Of a DNA stretch of 64,000 nucleotides, positions 29,532 to 39,859 are shown piece by piece. The stretch spans positions 157,167-221,166 of the forward strand of contig JAENYK010000009.1 in NCBI GenBank assembly GCA_016841825.1, written 5' to 3'. Numbering within the stretch: position 1 is the stretch's first letter; the number at the start of each line of letters is the position of its first letter. The position numbers and the translations under genes were made by a program. Under the pieces are notes generated by a model that worked only from the letters and a program-made list of their open reading frames with translations, was not told where the DNA came from and did no database searches. Origin of the DNA: Halothermothrix sp. (lineage in GTDB: Bacteria; Bacillota; Halanaerobiia; DY22613).

Positions 29532-29573
29532 TATACTCAATCTCGTGGACAAAACGATTGGAGGAATAAAGTC

Positions 29574-30791
29574 ATGAATAAAAAAGTTGTTTTAGCTTAT
29601 TCTGGCGGATTAGATACATCTGTAATAATCCCCTGGTTAAAGGAGAACTATGATTATGAAGTAATTGCGGTTTGTGTTGATGTTGGACAAGGTCAGGAAT
29701 TAAAAGATCTGAAAGCAAAAGCCCTCTCTACTGGAGCCAGCAAATTATATATAGAAGATGTTAAAGAGGAGTTCATAACCGAATATGTCTGGCCTACCTT
29801 AAAAACAGGTGCCATCTATGAATCCAAATATCTATTAGGTACCTCGATGGCCCGACCAATTATTGTAAAAAAGTTGGTACAAATTGCCCTCAAAGAAAAA
29901 GCAGAAGCCATCTGTCATGGTTGTACCGGAAAAGGAAATGATCAAATTCGCTTTGAATTAGGCATCAAAGCCCTGGCACCACATTTAAAGGTGATTGCTC
30001 CCTGGCGGATTTGGGATATCAAATCCCGGGAAGATGCGATGGCTTATCTGGAAGACCGGGGACTTCCCGTACCGATGAAGAAAGAAGAAAGTTACAGCAG
30101 AGACCGGAATCTATGGCATATTAGTCACGAAGGATTAGAGCTCGAAGATCCAGAACGTGCACCAAACTATGAAAAACTTCTTAAAATGACAGTTACACCA
30201 GAAAAAGCACCAGACGAACCCACCCTCATCGAACTTGAATTCAAGCAAGGGGTTCCCGTTAAACTGAATGGCGAATCTTTAAACCCTGTAGCAATCTTAG
30301 AAAAATTAAACGAAATCGGTGGGAAAAATGCGATTGGCATTGTCGATATTTTAGAAAACCGGGTTGTAGGAATGAAATCAAGAGGTATTTATGAAACTCC
30401 AGGAGGGACCATCCTCTATCAGGCTCATCAGGAATTAGAACATTTATGTTTAGATCAGCAAACCTATTCTTTCAAACAGACCATAGCCACCAAATTTGCA
30501 GAACTCATTTATTGTGGTGAATGGTTTACTCCATTGCGAGAGGCATTATCAGGTTTTACTAATGAGATTCAGAAAACCGTATCAGGAACTATAAAATTAA
30601 AATTATATAAAGGAAATATTATTCCAATGGGTGCAACATCTCCATATTCACTTTACGATGAAAGCTTAGCAAGCTTTGCAACCGGGGAATTATATAATCA
30701 TCAGGATGCAGAAGGCTTTATCAATCTGTTTGGACTACCTTCCAAAGTCCAGGCATTAATGAAGCAACGTAACAATATCAAACTTGGTTAA
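29574..30791 (+). CDS. argG: Argininosuccinate synthase
   Basis: Joins citrulline and aspartate using ATP. 405 residues from the ATG at 29574, which follows GGAGG; the longer upstream frame is spurious because it overlaps the promoter. The PP-loop is [14 protein letters not shown] near the N-terminus, and the segment [16 protein letters not shown] identifies the family. It is the first gene of a two-gene operon with argH, divergent from argC. Confidence 0.98.
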   Translation: MNKKVVLAYSGGLDTSVIIPWLKENYDYEVIAVCVDVGQGQELKDLKAKALSTGASKLYIEDVKEEFITEYVWPTLKTGAIYESKYLLGTSMARPIIVKKLVQIALKEKAEAICHGCTGKGNDQIRFELGIKALAPHLKVIAPWRIWDIKSREDAMAYLEDRGLPVPMKKEESYSRDRNLWHISHEGLELEDPERAPNYEKLLKMTVTPEKAPDEPTLIELEFKQGVPVKLNGESLNPVAILEKLNEIGGKNAIGIVDILENRVVGMKSRGIYETPGGTILYQAHQELEHLCLDQQTYSFKQTIATKFAELIYCGEWFTPLREALSGFTNEIQKTVSGTIKLKLYKGNIIPMGATSPYSLYDESLASFATGELYNHQDAEGFINLFGLPSKVQALMKQRNNIKLG

Positions 30792-30803
30792 GGAAGTGAT
30801 TAA

Positions 30804-32192
30804 ATGAAACTTTGGGGTGGACGTTTTTCAAAAGACACAGCTAGAATGATGGATGATTTCCACTCTTCCATCTCCTTTGATCAAAGATTATATAGACAAG
30901 ATATTAAAGGAAGCATCGCCCATGTGATGATGCTGGGAAAGCAAAAGATCATTCCTCAAGAAGAAGCTGAATTAATAAAAACAGCATTAGAAGACATTTT
31001 AAAAGACATTGAAGATGGTAAAATCGAATTTGATATAGAAGCAGAAGATATTCATCTGAATATAGAAAAACTTCTCATCGAATACATAGGGGATGTTGGT
31101 AAAAAGCTTCATACCGGACGCAGTCGTAATGACCAGGTAGCTTTAGATCTGCGCATGTATATTAAAGAAGAAATTCAAACCATTCAATCAATGCTTCAGA
31201 AGCTACAAGAAGTTTTACTAAATCTGGCAAAGGATCATATAGAGACGATCATGCCAGGCTACACCCATTTGCAACCAGCACAGCCAATTACCCTGGCCCA
31301 TCACTTAATGGCATACTTTGAAATGCTCAAACGAGACCGGGGGCGGTTGAAAAACACCCATCGAAATACCGACATTCTTCCTTTGGGTGCTGGTGCTTTG
31401 GCTACAACCACCTACCCCCTAGATCGTCAATCAGTAGCTGCAGCACTGGGCTTTCCAGAGATCACATTAAATAGTCTGGATGCTGTTTCTGATCGGGATT
31501 TTTGTATCGAGTTGTTAAGTGATCTATCTATTCTGATGATGCATTTAAGTCGCTTTTGTGAAGAAATCATTTTATGGAATTCTCATGAGTTTCAATTTAT
31601 AGAACTAGATGATGCGTATAGTACAGGAAGTAGTATTATGCCCCAAAAGAAGAATCCTGACGTTGCTGAATTAGTACGCGGAAAAACAGGTCGGGTATAC
31701 GGCAATCTCCTGGCTCTTTTGACAACCATGAAATCTCTTCCTTTAGCCTATAACAAGGATATGCAAGAAGATAAAGAAGCTGTATTTGATACCATTGATA
31801 CGATCAAAATGTGCCTACCTATATTCACAAGAATGATCAAAACCATGAAAGTAAAAACCGATAATATGTACCAGGCTGCTACCGGTGGTTTTATTAATGC
31901 AACCGATGCCGCAGACTATCTGGTCAAAAAAAATATCCCCTTTAGGGATGCACATAAGATTATCGGAAAGTTAGTTTTTCATTGTATCGAAAATAATAAA
32001 ACTCTGGAAGAATTGTCTCTAGAAGAATATCAGAGTATTTCTCCTGTCTTTGATGAATCAATCTATACAGCCATTTCTCTAGAAGAATGTGTGCATCAGC
32101 GAAATATTATAGGTGGACCTTCAAAACAAATGATGGAAGATGTTATTCAACAGAATGAGTTTTATTTAGATAACCAGGCCAGTTACGAATAA
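30804..32192 (+). CDS. argH: Argininosuccinate lyase
   Basis: Splits argininosuccinate to arginine and fumarate. 462 residues of the fumarase/aspartase superfamily, with the signature [16 protein letters not shown] (mobile Ser loop) and the [11 protein letters not shown] segment. The RBS AGGAAGTG lies 12 bases after the argG stop, so the two are co-transcribed. With the upstream genes, every step from glutamate to arginine except ornithine carbamoyltransferase is present in the window. Confidence 0.98.
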   Translation: MKLWGGRFSKDTARMMDDFHSSISFDQRLYRQDIKGSIAHVMMLGKQKIIPQEEAELIKTALEDILKDIEDGKIEFDIEAEDIHLNIEKLLIEYIGDVGKKLHTGRSRNDQVALDLRMYIKEEIQTIQSMLQKLQEVLLNLAKDHIETIMPGYTHLQPAQPITLAHHLMAYFEMLKRDRGRLKNTHRNTDILPLGAGALATTTYPLDRQSVAAALGFPEITLNSLDAVSDRDFCIELLSDLSILMMHLSRFCEEIILWNSHEFQFIELDDAYSTGSSIMPQKKNPDVAELVRGKTGRVYGNLLALLTTMKSLPLAYNKDMQEDKEAVFDTIDTIKMCLPIFTRMIKTMKVKTDNMYQAATGGFINATDAADYLVKKNIPFRDAHKIIGKLVFHCIENNKTLEELSLEEYQSISPVFDESIYTAISLEECVHQRNIIGGPSKQMMEDVIQQNEFYLDNQASYE

Positions 32193-32426
32193 CTAGTAAT
32201 CCTGACCAGGGGAATAGTTCAGACTATCCAGAAATAATAATTAAGCATCAATATTATCATATATGTTAGATATTTATGGATTATTAGATTCAAATCTCAG
32301 AATTTTTCCTTACCGTTTATTCAATCTGCTATATCTCATTCAGAGAGTGGCAAATATAACCCAGCAATTCAGTTTTTAAACAAAGTCGCTCATGCTCCGG
32401 GAAAAAATAAATATTATTTTTACTTG

Positions 32427-32455
32427 ACAGTGGTAGCAAAACCACTGTTCTTTTA
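32427..32455 (+). terminator. Terminator after argH
   Basis: ACAGTGGT-loop-ACCACTGT followed by TCTTTTATT, about 235 bases downstream of argH. The DNA between argH and the hairpin shows no gene. Confidence 0.7.
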
Positions 32456-32639
32456 TTCCTCTAAAAACCTCCAGCCACGTTAGGGGGGTTGATTGCTCAA
32501 CACCTCCCACACAAACTCAGACTAACAGTATTCTCACATCAGCAGTTGATGAACACGATGAATTCACCAGACCCCATTATTACAGGCCTCATGGAAGCAT
32601 CCTCTTATTTCCATATATATTAGCAGGGCATTTTCTACT
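32456..32639. other. Unexplained structured stretch between argH and the RiPP-type cluster
   Basis: It contains overlapping hairpins, AACCTCC...GGGGGTT and GGGGGGTTGATTGCTCAACACCTCCC, and GC-richer blocks than its neighbours. No open frame of useful length is present. It may be a remnant of a mobile element at the boundary of the cluster, but I cannot name it. Confidence 0.3.
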
Positions 32640-34187
32640 CTAAAAAGTGACTCTCTCGTTAATACAGTCAACCAAATTAGAGTAACACTCATAAATATAA
32701 TTAAAAAAATCAATCTTATTATACTGTTTAGAAAAATCACCTAGCTTATTTCTTTCACATTTTTTTCTAATCAAATCAAACGGCAAATATTTATTTTTAA
32801 ACAGGTATTCCTGAAGTTGTTCCGGGTAATTATTTATTAGATAAATGAAAACAAAGAAAATCAGAAATATCTCTATATTTTCCAAATTGTCTCCTCTGCA
32901 TGAATAAAAGAAACTAAATAACGCTCTATTATTTCGAATAAAGTTGTATATGTCTAATTTTTTTGGATCAATCCATAAACGACTACTCAGATACTCGGAA
33001 TATTCAGTTCTATCTTTATTCTTATTGTAAAGCTCTGTTTTTACAATAGGTGAAAATACTTCCAGGAAAACAGACGAACCAATTACAGCACATTCTAGAC
33101 CTAAGTGAAGAGTTTGATTTAATTCTTCTTCAGTCTCATCTGGATAACCAAGAATAAATGATGTTATAGGTTTGATTCCATGTGAAATAACCATTCTGAG
33201 ATTGGACTTAACTGATTTTAAATTTATATTCTTTTTTATAACCTTCTGTAAACGTATAGAACCAGTTTCTATACCAAAAAAAATATTTTTACATCCAGCA
33301 TTTTTTAGTTTACCTATCAAATCTTCATCTATCTGATCAATTCTCGAATTACATTCCCATGTTATTTTTAATTTAGCATTTTCAATTTCTGTACATAGCT
33401 TTTCGCAATACTCCTGATTAACGGTTAAATTATCATGAATAAACTCAAATTTATCAATTCCAAAACCAAAATACAGCTCTTTTATCTCACTAATTACTCG
33501 TTCTACAGATTTTACTCTATATTTTCTTTTCCAAAAAACGCTGGTACTACAAAATGAACAATCACAAGGACATCCACGACCAATTTCGATTTGAAACTTC
33601 TGAGAAGATACCTCCATCATCTCATTCCAATATTCTTTAATCTTTAGAGATTTATAATTAATTCGTGGAATTTGATCCAAATCATGGATTAATCCCCTTT
33701 CTCCAGTAAATACAATATCTTCGCCTTCGCGAAAACTTATACCCAAAATTCTTTCAGATGGTCTGAAGTTATTTTTTAGCAAATCTTTAATTGTATTTTC
33801 GCCTTCTCCAACAACAATTAAATCTATAAAATCAAATGTCTTTAGAGTTTCTTCATATGTCATAGAAGCATGAGGACCACCAAGAAAAATATAAAGCTGA
33901 GGCCGTTTTTCCTTAATTTTTTTTGCCAATTCCATAACTATCGGGTAATTGAGGCAGTTAGTTGTAAATCCAATATAATCCACACTACTCTCCAATATAA
34001 TACGCAAAGCTTCTTCAAAAAAATTGGTTTTATCTATTTTATCTAAGCTTACTAAATAATCCAAATCAAGTATTCTTGAGTAATTACCCGTTTCCTTTAT
34101 TATCGAATCTAAGATCATTAGTCCAATTGGATTATATATAAGCGTTTTATCATTTGAAGAGGCCGGATTGATTAATAAAAATCTCAT
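32640..34187 (-). CDS. Cobalamin-binding-type radical SAM protein
   Basis: 515 residues. Residues about 1-150 form a B12-binding-like Rossmann domain (LYIFLGGPHASMTYEET, then IDLIVVGEGENT), and the radical SAM core carries GCPCDCSFC with Cys206, 210 and 213. The C-terminal 130 residues are less conserved and hydrophobic in part. This class (B12-rSAM) includes methyltransferases and ring-forming enzymes on peptides and small molecules. The usual DxHxxG cobalt-ligand motif is not seen, as in many family members. It lies 60 bases beyond a mobile-element end that separates it from the MFS gene, so it may belong to the same pathway. The substrate is inferred only from context. Confidence 0.85.
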   Translation of the reverse strand: MRFLLINPASSNDKTLIYNPIGLMILDSIIKETGNYSRILDLDYLVSLDKIDKTNFFEEALRIILESSVDYIGFTTNCLNYPIVMELAKKIKEKRPQLYIFLGGPHASMTYEETLKTFDFIDLIVVGEGENTIKDLLKNNFRPSERILGISFREGEDIVFTGERGLIHDLDQIPRINYKSLKIKEYWNEMMEVSSQKFQIEIGRGCPCDCSFCSTSVFWKRKYRVKSVERVISEIKELYFGFGIDKFEFIHDNLTVNQEYCEKLCTEIENAKLKITWECNSRIDQIDEDLIGKLKNAGCKNIFFGIETGSIRLQKVIKKNINLKSVKSNLRMVISHGIKPITSFILGYPDETEEELNQTLHLGLECAVIGSSVFLEVFSPIVKTELYNKNKDRTEYSEYLSSRLWIDPKKLDIYNFIRNNRALFSFFYSCRGDNLENIEIFLIFFVFIYLINNYPEQLQEYLFKNKYLPFDLIRKKCERNKLGDFSKQYNKIDFFNYIYECYSNLVDCINERVTF

Positions 34188-34247
34188 TTGCCATCACCTC
34201 AATCTTTTTTATTTAAATTAATATCTTAACAACAACATCCTGAAATT

Positions 34248-34362
34248 TGTATCTAGTTCTATGACTCCCACTTCTCTAAGTGGGAGCTGCCCTGTTCTAC
34301 TTCAGGTGGGGTTGAATTCCCATCTGAAATCCCGAAGTTCAGCTTTAGCTGAACGAGTTCAC
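34248..34362 (+). repeat. IS200/IS605-like right-end palindromic element, copy 2
   Basis: About 115 bases with the same three hairpins as copy 1 (5124-5240), here on the plus strand: CTCCCACTTCTCTAAGTGGGAG, TTCAGGTGGGG...CCCATCTGAA and GTTCAGCTTTAGCTGAAC, ending GAGTTCAC at 34362. Beyond TTCAC the two copies differ completely. No transposase gene accompanies it. It lies between two genes of the RiPP-type cluster and is oriented against their transcription. Confidence 0.65.
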
Positions 34363-34375
34363 TCCCCTATCTATA

Positions 34376-35572
34376 CTACATTTCTAAATTTTGCTTAGAT
34401 TTTTTTAATTTAAAAAAGAACAAGGTGCTAACTAAGGCTGCAGTAGAAGCAAAAATAAAACCGGTTGAGAGGCCAACTATATCTATCAGGAAACCCACTA
34501 AAGCAAACATTATTGTCAGTCCGATATTTTCAAATGTTGATATTGTCGAAAGTATGGCCGCACGAGAGTTACGAGGAATTATGTTATTGATCCATATTGT
34601 AAATGATGTCATTTTAATAGAAAGAGCTATTTGAAATAAAATACAACTGCTTACTGCATAAACTATAGACTTACTCAAAAACATCAAGAAAAACGCACAA
34701 GCCATTAACGCCATACTAGTAATAGCAAAATTAGGACAGTTCTTGTCATCAATGTACCGTGCAAGAATAAAACTAGTTAGAGAGATTGCTAACATCATGA
34801 AAGCAAAGATGATGCCCAAATATTCCTTTGCTAAACCCAGATTTGTCAAATATCTCTGCCAGGATAATACGAAATATACAAAACTAATCCCTGAAACAAC
34901 CTGAATTAATGTAAACATTTTAACTTGACTATTGGAGATAAAAGTGTTCCAGGTGTTTTTTATAAACTGCAGGTATTTCTGATCCTTCTCCCCATAGTTT
35001 TCTTCCATAAAGATACTACAAACTAATGCAGCAAGACAAACAGTTCCCCCAGCAACAAAGAAAGGCAAACGCAGATTGCAAAAAAGTAATAATGTCGCAC
35101 ATACTCCCGCCAGAGTATTGAAAAAATAGGATATCCCATTAGATAATGCAAATACTTTTTTTGACTCGTTCTCCACCCCGATAGAATTCAAAGAATCCAA
35201 GTACCAGGCGACAATGGCTCCGCTAACAAATGCAAATCCAAACCCGATCATACTTTGTCCAATCGCAAAATGCCAAAACTTATTTCCCGATCCATAAATA
35301 ATCAAACCAATGCCAAAAGATATAAATCCCAGAATAGAGCTCTTTTTCCTTCCTTTTATATCACTAAGATTACCAGTAGGAAAATCTAATACTCCAGTAA
35401 CCCAGGTCGCTATTCCTAATAAAATACCAATCTGGGTACTACTTAAATTATGTTCTGCCAGGAATATAATAAAAATTGGGCCAGTCAATTTATCAGCAAA
35501 ATTCTGACTGGTAACCAGAGTTAAAAAAATGACTGATGGTTTACTTAGCTTTATATTGTTAAATATTTTCAT
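34376..35572 (-). CDS. MFS transporter
   Basis: About 398 residues from the ATG at 35570-35572, which follows AGGAGGTG; the earlier GTG overlaps that site. Eleven to twelve hydrophobic helices are visible. The inter-helix 2-3 loop has the MFS signature form GNLSDIKGRKKSSILG, and a central cytoplasmic loop (about 185-200) is charged. It lies eight bases after a radical SAM gene and is on the same strand. The likely role is export of the finished product or of an intermediate, since RiPP operons often end with an exporter; uptake cannot be excluded. Confidence 0.85.
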   Translation of the reverse strand: MKIFNNIKLSKPSVIFLTLVTSQNFADKLTGPIFIIFLAEHNLSSTQIGILLGIATWVTGVLDFPTGNLSDIKGRKKSSILGFISFGIGLIIYGSGNKFWHFAIGQSMIGFGFAFVSGAIVAWYLDSLNSIGVENESKKVFALSNGISYFFNTLAGVCATLLLFCNLRLPFFVAGGTVCLAALVCSIFMEENYGEKDQKYLQFIKNTWNTFISNSQVKMFTLIQVVSGISFVYFVLSWQRYLTNLGLAKEYLGIIFAFMMLAISLTSFILARYIDDKNCPNFAITSMALMACAFFLMFLSKSIVYAVSSCILFQIALSIKMTSFTIWINNIIPRNSRAAILSTISTFENIGLTIMFALVGFLIDIVGLSTGFIFASTAALVSTLFFFKLKKSKQNLEM

Positions 35573-35585
35573 ATTCACCTCCTAA

Positions 35586-36926
35586 TTAGTTCCAGACCGC
35601 CCATTTAATAAAATCTTGATAGAATTTACATCGATCATTATCATGTCTAAATGACTTTCTTTCATAATATTTTTCTAAAGCACATGGACCACCACACACA
35701 TTAATTGCAGCACAATTAAAACATTTTTCCAAACCATATGAATCAATATATTTCCATTCGTTAAATAAATCTGTATTATGGATATCATTAATTGAAACTA
35801 AACAGTCTTTAACATGCCAGGTAATAATACAATAACTAATTAACCCTTCCGGTGAGACTGTTACTTCTTCACTATTTTCCAAACGCGCACATGATAGTAT
35901 CTGTGGTTCGCGTTTATTTAAACCGACTAAAACCCTTGTTGCAGGCGAATGAATTAAAGCATTATGTTCTTTTGCAATTAATAAAGCTTCTTTTATCTGG
36001 TTAGAAAGAATTACCGGATCTACTGGCCATCCATTCTCCGTCGGCTGAGGTGTATTGATCGTTACCTCTTTGCATTTTAATTCTGTCACAATAAATCGAA
36101 AAATTTCGGAAATATGGTTTACATTTTCTGTAGTAGGAGTCAATAAAATCGCTACTTTGTTTCCATGTTTCTTTAGTAATTCTAAGCCTCTTATAGTATC
36201 AGCGTATGTACCGTCGCCATTTGGATATATTCGACCAAAATCATGCAATTCTTTAGGTCCATCTATAGATAAATTAACTAATAACTCATTTTTTTTAAAA
36301 TACTCACATATCTCATCGGTTAAAAGACTCCCATTTGTAGCAATAGAATATTCAACTTCTTTAATTCTCTCAGTAGATATACAGTTATTTACATACTCCA
36401 TACATTCAACAATTAACGGATATTTTAATAGTGGTTCGCCACCAAAAAATTGTAAATTAATTTGCCCACCCTTATTGTTTTCAATCAAAAAGTCAACAGC
36501 GTTAAATAAATCTTCACGGCTCATATCCCTTTTCTCATGCTGTTCAGTTTGACCCATAACAAAACAATAGCTGCAACTATAATTACATCGCTCTGTTAAA
36601 ATAATTCTCATAGCATTTAAAGTTGTCTCTTTTATTTGAACGTTAGTCAACTGATCTTTTAAATCTGATCCCTTTTTTAAGAAAAGATTTTTTTCATCGA
36701 TTATTTCAGGAACAAGAAATTCTTTTTCAATTAGGTATAATAGGGTTTCCTGATCTGTCATTTGTAATTTCAAAATCTCATCTAAAGTCTTTGGTTCTCT
36801 GAATTGGTTTAATAAAGACAATAATTCTTCATCAGAGAAAATTACAGTAAGATTATTTGCATTAAAAAATGCATAATCTTCATTTCTTTCAAAATCATAA
36901 ATCCAGTGTGATTTTTTATACCGCAT
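35586..36926 (-). CDS. Radical SAM/SPASM peptide maturase, paralog 3
   Basis: 446 residues. The N-terminal domain (about 1-95, beginning MRYKKSHWIYDF) looks like a peptide-recognition winged helix. The radical SAM motif CNYSCSYC has Cys114, 118 and 121, followed by FGGEPLLKYP. The SPASM domain carries SCARLENSEE...ISYCII and CFNCAAINVCGGPC, followed by a late Cys. The protein ends in WAVWN. Length, Cys positions and ending match those of the two other SPASM paralogs in this operon. It sits between the short radical SAM gene and the MFS gene. The likely substrate is the small Cys peptide at 43671-43814. Confidence 0.9.
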   Translation of the reverse strand: MRYKKSHWIYDFERNEDYAFFNANNLTVIFSDEELLSLLNQFREPKTLDEILKLQMTDQETLLYLIEKEFLVPEIIDEKNLFLKKGSDLKDQLTNVQIKETTLNAMRIILTERCNYSCSYCFVMGQTEQHEKRDMSREDLFNAVDFLIENNKGGQINLQFFGGEPLLKYPLIVECMEYVNNCISTERIKEVEYSIATNGSLLTDEICEYFKKNELLVNLSIDGPKELHDFGRIYPNGDGTYADTIRGLELLKKHGNKVAILLTPTTENVNHISEIFRFIVTELKCKEVTINTPQPTENGWPVDPVILSNQIKEALLIAKEHNALIHSPATRVLVGLNKREPQILSCARLENSEEVTVSPEGLISYCIITWHVKDCLVSINDIHNTDLFNEWKYIDSYGLEKCFNCAAINVCGGPCALEKYYERKSFRHDNDRCKFYQDFIKWAVWN

Positions 36927-36956
36927 GATTTCTCTCTCCTTCTATTTTTTTGGTGA

Positions 36957-37853
36957 TTACTCCCAAACCAGGTTGGAACAAAACTTCGAAAAACATAAAT
37001 TAAGATCTTCAGTTCTCAGATAAGCATCCCGTATGTTTAAGATTTTATCAAAGGAATCATTAAAAACATTACCCAATACAGTTTTATTAAAAAAACAAGG
37101 CAAAATATCACCATTGGGTTGTATAACCAAATCTGAAGAACTTACCTGACACTGTTTTGGGATCTGCAATTTTTCCACATTAAAAAAAATTAAGGACTTT
37201 TCATAATAAGTAACTCCATACTCATCGGCCAAATTAAGCATAGAATTTATATAGATCATTTGTTCATTCTGATTTAAAACTAACTCAGATTGCAAATCAT
37301 TATTTTCTAATAATAACCAAACTGGTGTCACAGAAAGTAGAATATTATTTTCCTTACAATACTTTAAGATACCGCCAACCGACTTAAAGTTATATCTAGT
37401 CAGTACCAAATTTATCCCAACTACATCAAAATCTACATCAAGTACATTAATTAGTGTTTGATGCACCAGTTGATAATTCCCCCTACATTTATTATGGATC
37501 TCTTCGTTGAGTGCATCTAGAGAAATATAAATATTGTTAAGCCCGTTAGCCTTTAAATCTTCTATATCCTCTCTGGTTAACAAAGTTCCATTAGTACATA
37601 AAGTTACTATTAATCCAACTTGATGGGCAAAGTCGATTATTTCCAATATGTATTTGTACATAAAGGCTTCTCCACCTGTAAAACTGATCTCTTTGAAACC
37701 TGCTTTTTTTAAATTTCTTATCAATATTTTTGCATCTTCTAACTGAAATTCTGTTTCAATGAATCGCTTATAGTAACCTATCTGATAAAAACAGTATTTA
37801 CATTTTTGGTTACATTCATTAGTTATAATAAAATATGCAGTTCGATTAACCAT
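36957..37853 (-). CDS. Short radical SAM protein with a reduced C-terminal Cys domain
   Basis: 298 residues. The cluster motif CNQKCKYC has Cys14, 18 and 21, so there is no N-terminal recognition domain. The core continues with FTGGEAFMYKY and CTNGTLLT. The C-terminus has only a short auxiliary-cluster-like set: CQVSSSD, ILPCFFNKTVLGN and a final CFSKFCS, resembling a twitch or half-SPASM domain. It ends in LVWE. The RBS GAAAGGAG overlaps the end of the upstream peptidase gene. It lacks the peptide-recognition part of its neighbours and might act together with one of them. Confidence 0.88.
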   Translation of the reverse strand: MVNRTAYFIITNECNQKCKYCFYQIGYYKRFIETEFQLEDAKILIRNLKKAGFKEISFTGGEAFMYKYILEIIDFAHQVGLIVTLCTNGTLLTREDIEDLKANGLNNIYISLDALNEEIHNKCRGNYQLVHQTLINVLDVDFDVVGINLVLTRYNFKSVGGILKYCKENNILLSVTPVWLLLENNDLQSELVLNQNEQMIYINSMLNLADEYGVTYYEKSLIFFNVEKLQIPKQCQVSSSDLVIQPNGDILPCFFNKTVLGNVFNDSFDKILNIRDAYLRTEDLNLCFSKFCSNLVWE

Positions 37854-37856
37854 TTT

Positions 37857-39857
37857 TTATCTCCTTTCTAAATATTTTTTAAAGCTACTCTTATATAAGC
37901 CTACAGGATCGTCTAAAGTTAAAGCCTCTAATGAATATTTAGATAACATTTTCGTGTTTTGTACTTCATCATAATATTTACATAAAAAATAATATGATCT
38001 TATATTTCTGGCATTATATTCAATGGATTTTTTCAGATATTTTTCTCTGTCCAAATTAGTCTCACATAATTGAGCTGCTAAAATATAACCTTCTGACATA
38101 AAATGGTCAGTTTTATGTAATAGAACACGTCTTGGATCAATTATAACTCTGTCTGGTCGGCTATCTAAATTAATTTTGAACTTATTCTTCTTAGCAGTAA
38201 CCCAAAATTTTCGATACTGAATACCATCGAAATAAAGCAAGCCAATCTCCAATGGAAAAACAAACTCATTATCTTGTTTGATTACTAATTCTAAACAATG
38301 TTCATGGATAGTATAATTTGAATTTACTACCGGAACTCCCCGCTTAACTAACCACTGCTTCAAAAATAAACAAACATTTTCATCTGTAAATTCTCTCAAA
38401 ATATCAATAAAATAGCTATAAGTAATTATCGAATTTAAATTTTTATCAAAAATATATCTCAATATATCTCGAAAACTATTGATTCCAATCAAATCCACTA
38501 ACATATGAACAATATAAACACCTTTTCCATAAATAAGACTATTATAGATAAACGTGTCACAGACATCTACTTCTTCTAAAGAAAAATCTTTTTCAAAAAA
38601 AGTGGCAGCAAAATAAAATCCTGCAGCCTGGTCAAGATAATTCTGAAAAACTTCAAGTGAATAATATTCTTTTAAATAAATATTTTTTAAATATTCAGTT
38701 ATGCTTTCTTTAAGCCAACCTTGTAATTCTCCATTAAATTGAATGTTATTTCCCCACCATTGATGAACTATCTCATGAGCTATTATATTAACTTTCGGCA
38801 GCATACTTACCGTATCATCTATGTTTCTATCAATAACTAACATTTTCTTAAAGCTCATTCCATCTATATATGCTCTATCTGTTTCAACAATAGATACTGG
38901 CGGGTTGGCAATATCATAATCAAAAAATTTATGAAAATAACTGTATATTTCTTCGTATATTATTAAATTAGCCTCAAGTTTTTCTATTTCAGATTGTGAA
39001 AATAATGATATACTGGCAGCTTTAACTACATTCAATCTCGATATTATACAACATAAGTCATCAGGATTATCAAAAATCCATTCATAAATTGAACTCTCTG
39101 CAGTGTGGTATTCTCTAAGAAGATAACCATTAGTAATACATTTAAACCCAACAGGTATTTTGCATATTATTTGTAAATCGACACAGTTAATATTCAAAGG
39201 GAAAAAACCGCAATAAGTATGCAGAAAAACAAATTCTTTTGAAATTTGAAAAATTCCTTGAGTAATAAAAAATTTAGTAGTATAGATTAATAATAGCGTA
39301 TTCTGTAATTCTTGTAACAAATTCCGGTGCACTTTAATAATAATGTAGTTGCTTTTTTGTTCAATGTGCTCTATATTTTCCGAAAAATCAATTATTTTAA
39401 ATTCATCTGCCAGTTGTGCGTAAATTATTTTAGGAATCTGCTCTCCCGACAATGAATAAGTACATTTAAGTTCACCACCACTGCTATCTAGTGTAAGTGA
39501 AACGTTATAACTTGTGGATGACATATATTCTTCATACGAAAAACTTGTTATCACTACCCTTTTTTCAGATATCCTAAAAACATACTTTTCTTCAAATACT
39601 CTCAGATAGTTATATTGGAAATTGGCGTTTTTTTCGTAAAACACCCTATGAATCATGATACTGACAAATTTTTTCTGACTGGCTAACTCTTTTTCCCGAT
39701 AATTTTGTATATAAATGTCCATGCTCCATTGATAAAATAAATCGTCGATAGTTTTCTCATACATTTTAAGCTTTTTCGTCAGATCGGTTGAATCCCAGTG
39801 GAGTTTAATTTTCTCTATCTGAAATAAATTCTGTAGAAAACTATAAATTTCATCCAT
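37857..39857 (-). CDS. M1-like (gluzincin) metallopeptidase with altered exopeptidase motif
   Basis: 666 residues. The zinc motif is intact: HEIVHQWWGN with His361, Glu362 and His365, and the third ligand Glu384 in WLKESITEY, 18 residues after the second His. The preceding motif that binds the free amino terminus in M1 aminopeptidases (GxMEN) is GMSF at residues 333-336, so the Glu is lost. The C-terminal part is shorter than in large M1 aminopeptidases. I infer a peptidase, perhaps an endopeptidase that removes the leader or tail of the modified peptide. It lies between two radical SAM genes with 3-base gaps, so it is translated with them. Confidence 0.82.
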   Translation of the reverse strand: MDEIYSFLQNLFQIEKIKLHWDSTDLTKKLKMYEKTIDDLFYQWSMDIYIQNYREKELASQKKFVSIMIHRVFYEKNANFQYNYLRVFEEKYVFRISEKRVVITSFSYEEYMSSTSYNVSLTLDSSGGELKCTYSLSGEQIPKIIYAQLADEFKIIDFSENIEHIEQKSNYIIIKVHRNLLQELQNTLLLIYTTKFFITQGIFQISKEFVFLHTYCGFFPLNINCVDLQIICKIPVGFKCITNGYLLREYHTAESSIYEWIFDNPDDLCCIISRLNVVKAASISLFSQSEIEKLEANLIIYEEIYSYFHKFFDYDIANPPVSIVETDRAYIDGMSFKKMLVIDRNIDDTVSMLPKVNIIAHEIVHQWWGNNIQFNGELQGWLKESITEYLKNIYLKEYYSLEVFQNYLDQAAGFYFAATFFEKDFSLEEVDVCDTFIYNSLIYGKGVYIVHMLVDLIGINSFRDILRYIFDKNLNSIITYSYFIDILREFTDENVCLFLKQWLVKRGVPVVNSNYTIHEHCLELVIKQDNEFVFPLEIGLLYFDGIQYRKFWVTAKKNKFKINLDSRPDRVIIDPRRVLLHKTDHFMSEGYILAAQLCETNLDREKYLKKSIEYNARNIRSYYFLCKYYDEVQNTKMLSKYSLEALTLDDPVGLYKSSFKKYLERR

Positions 39858-39859
39858 TG

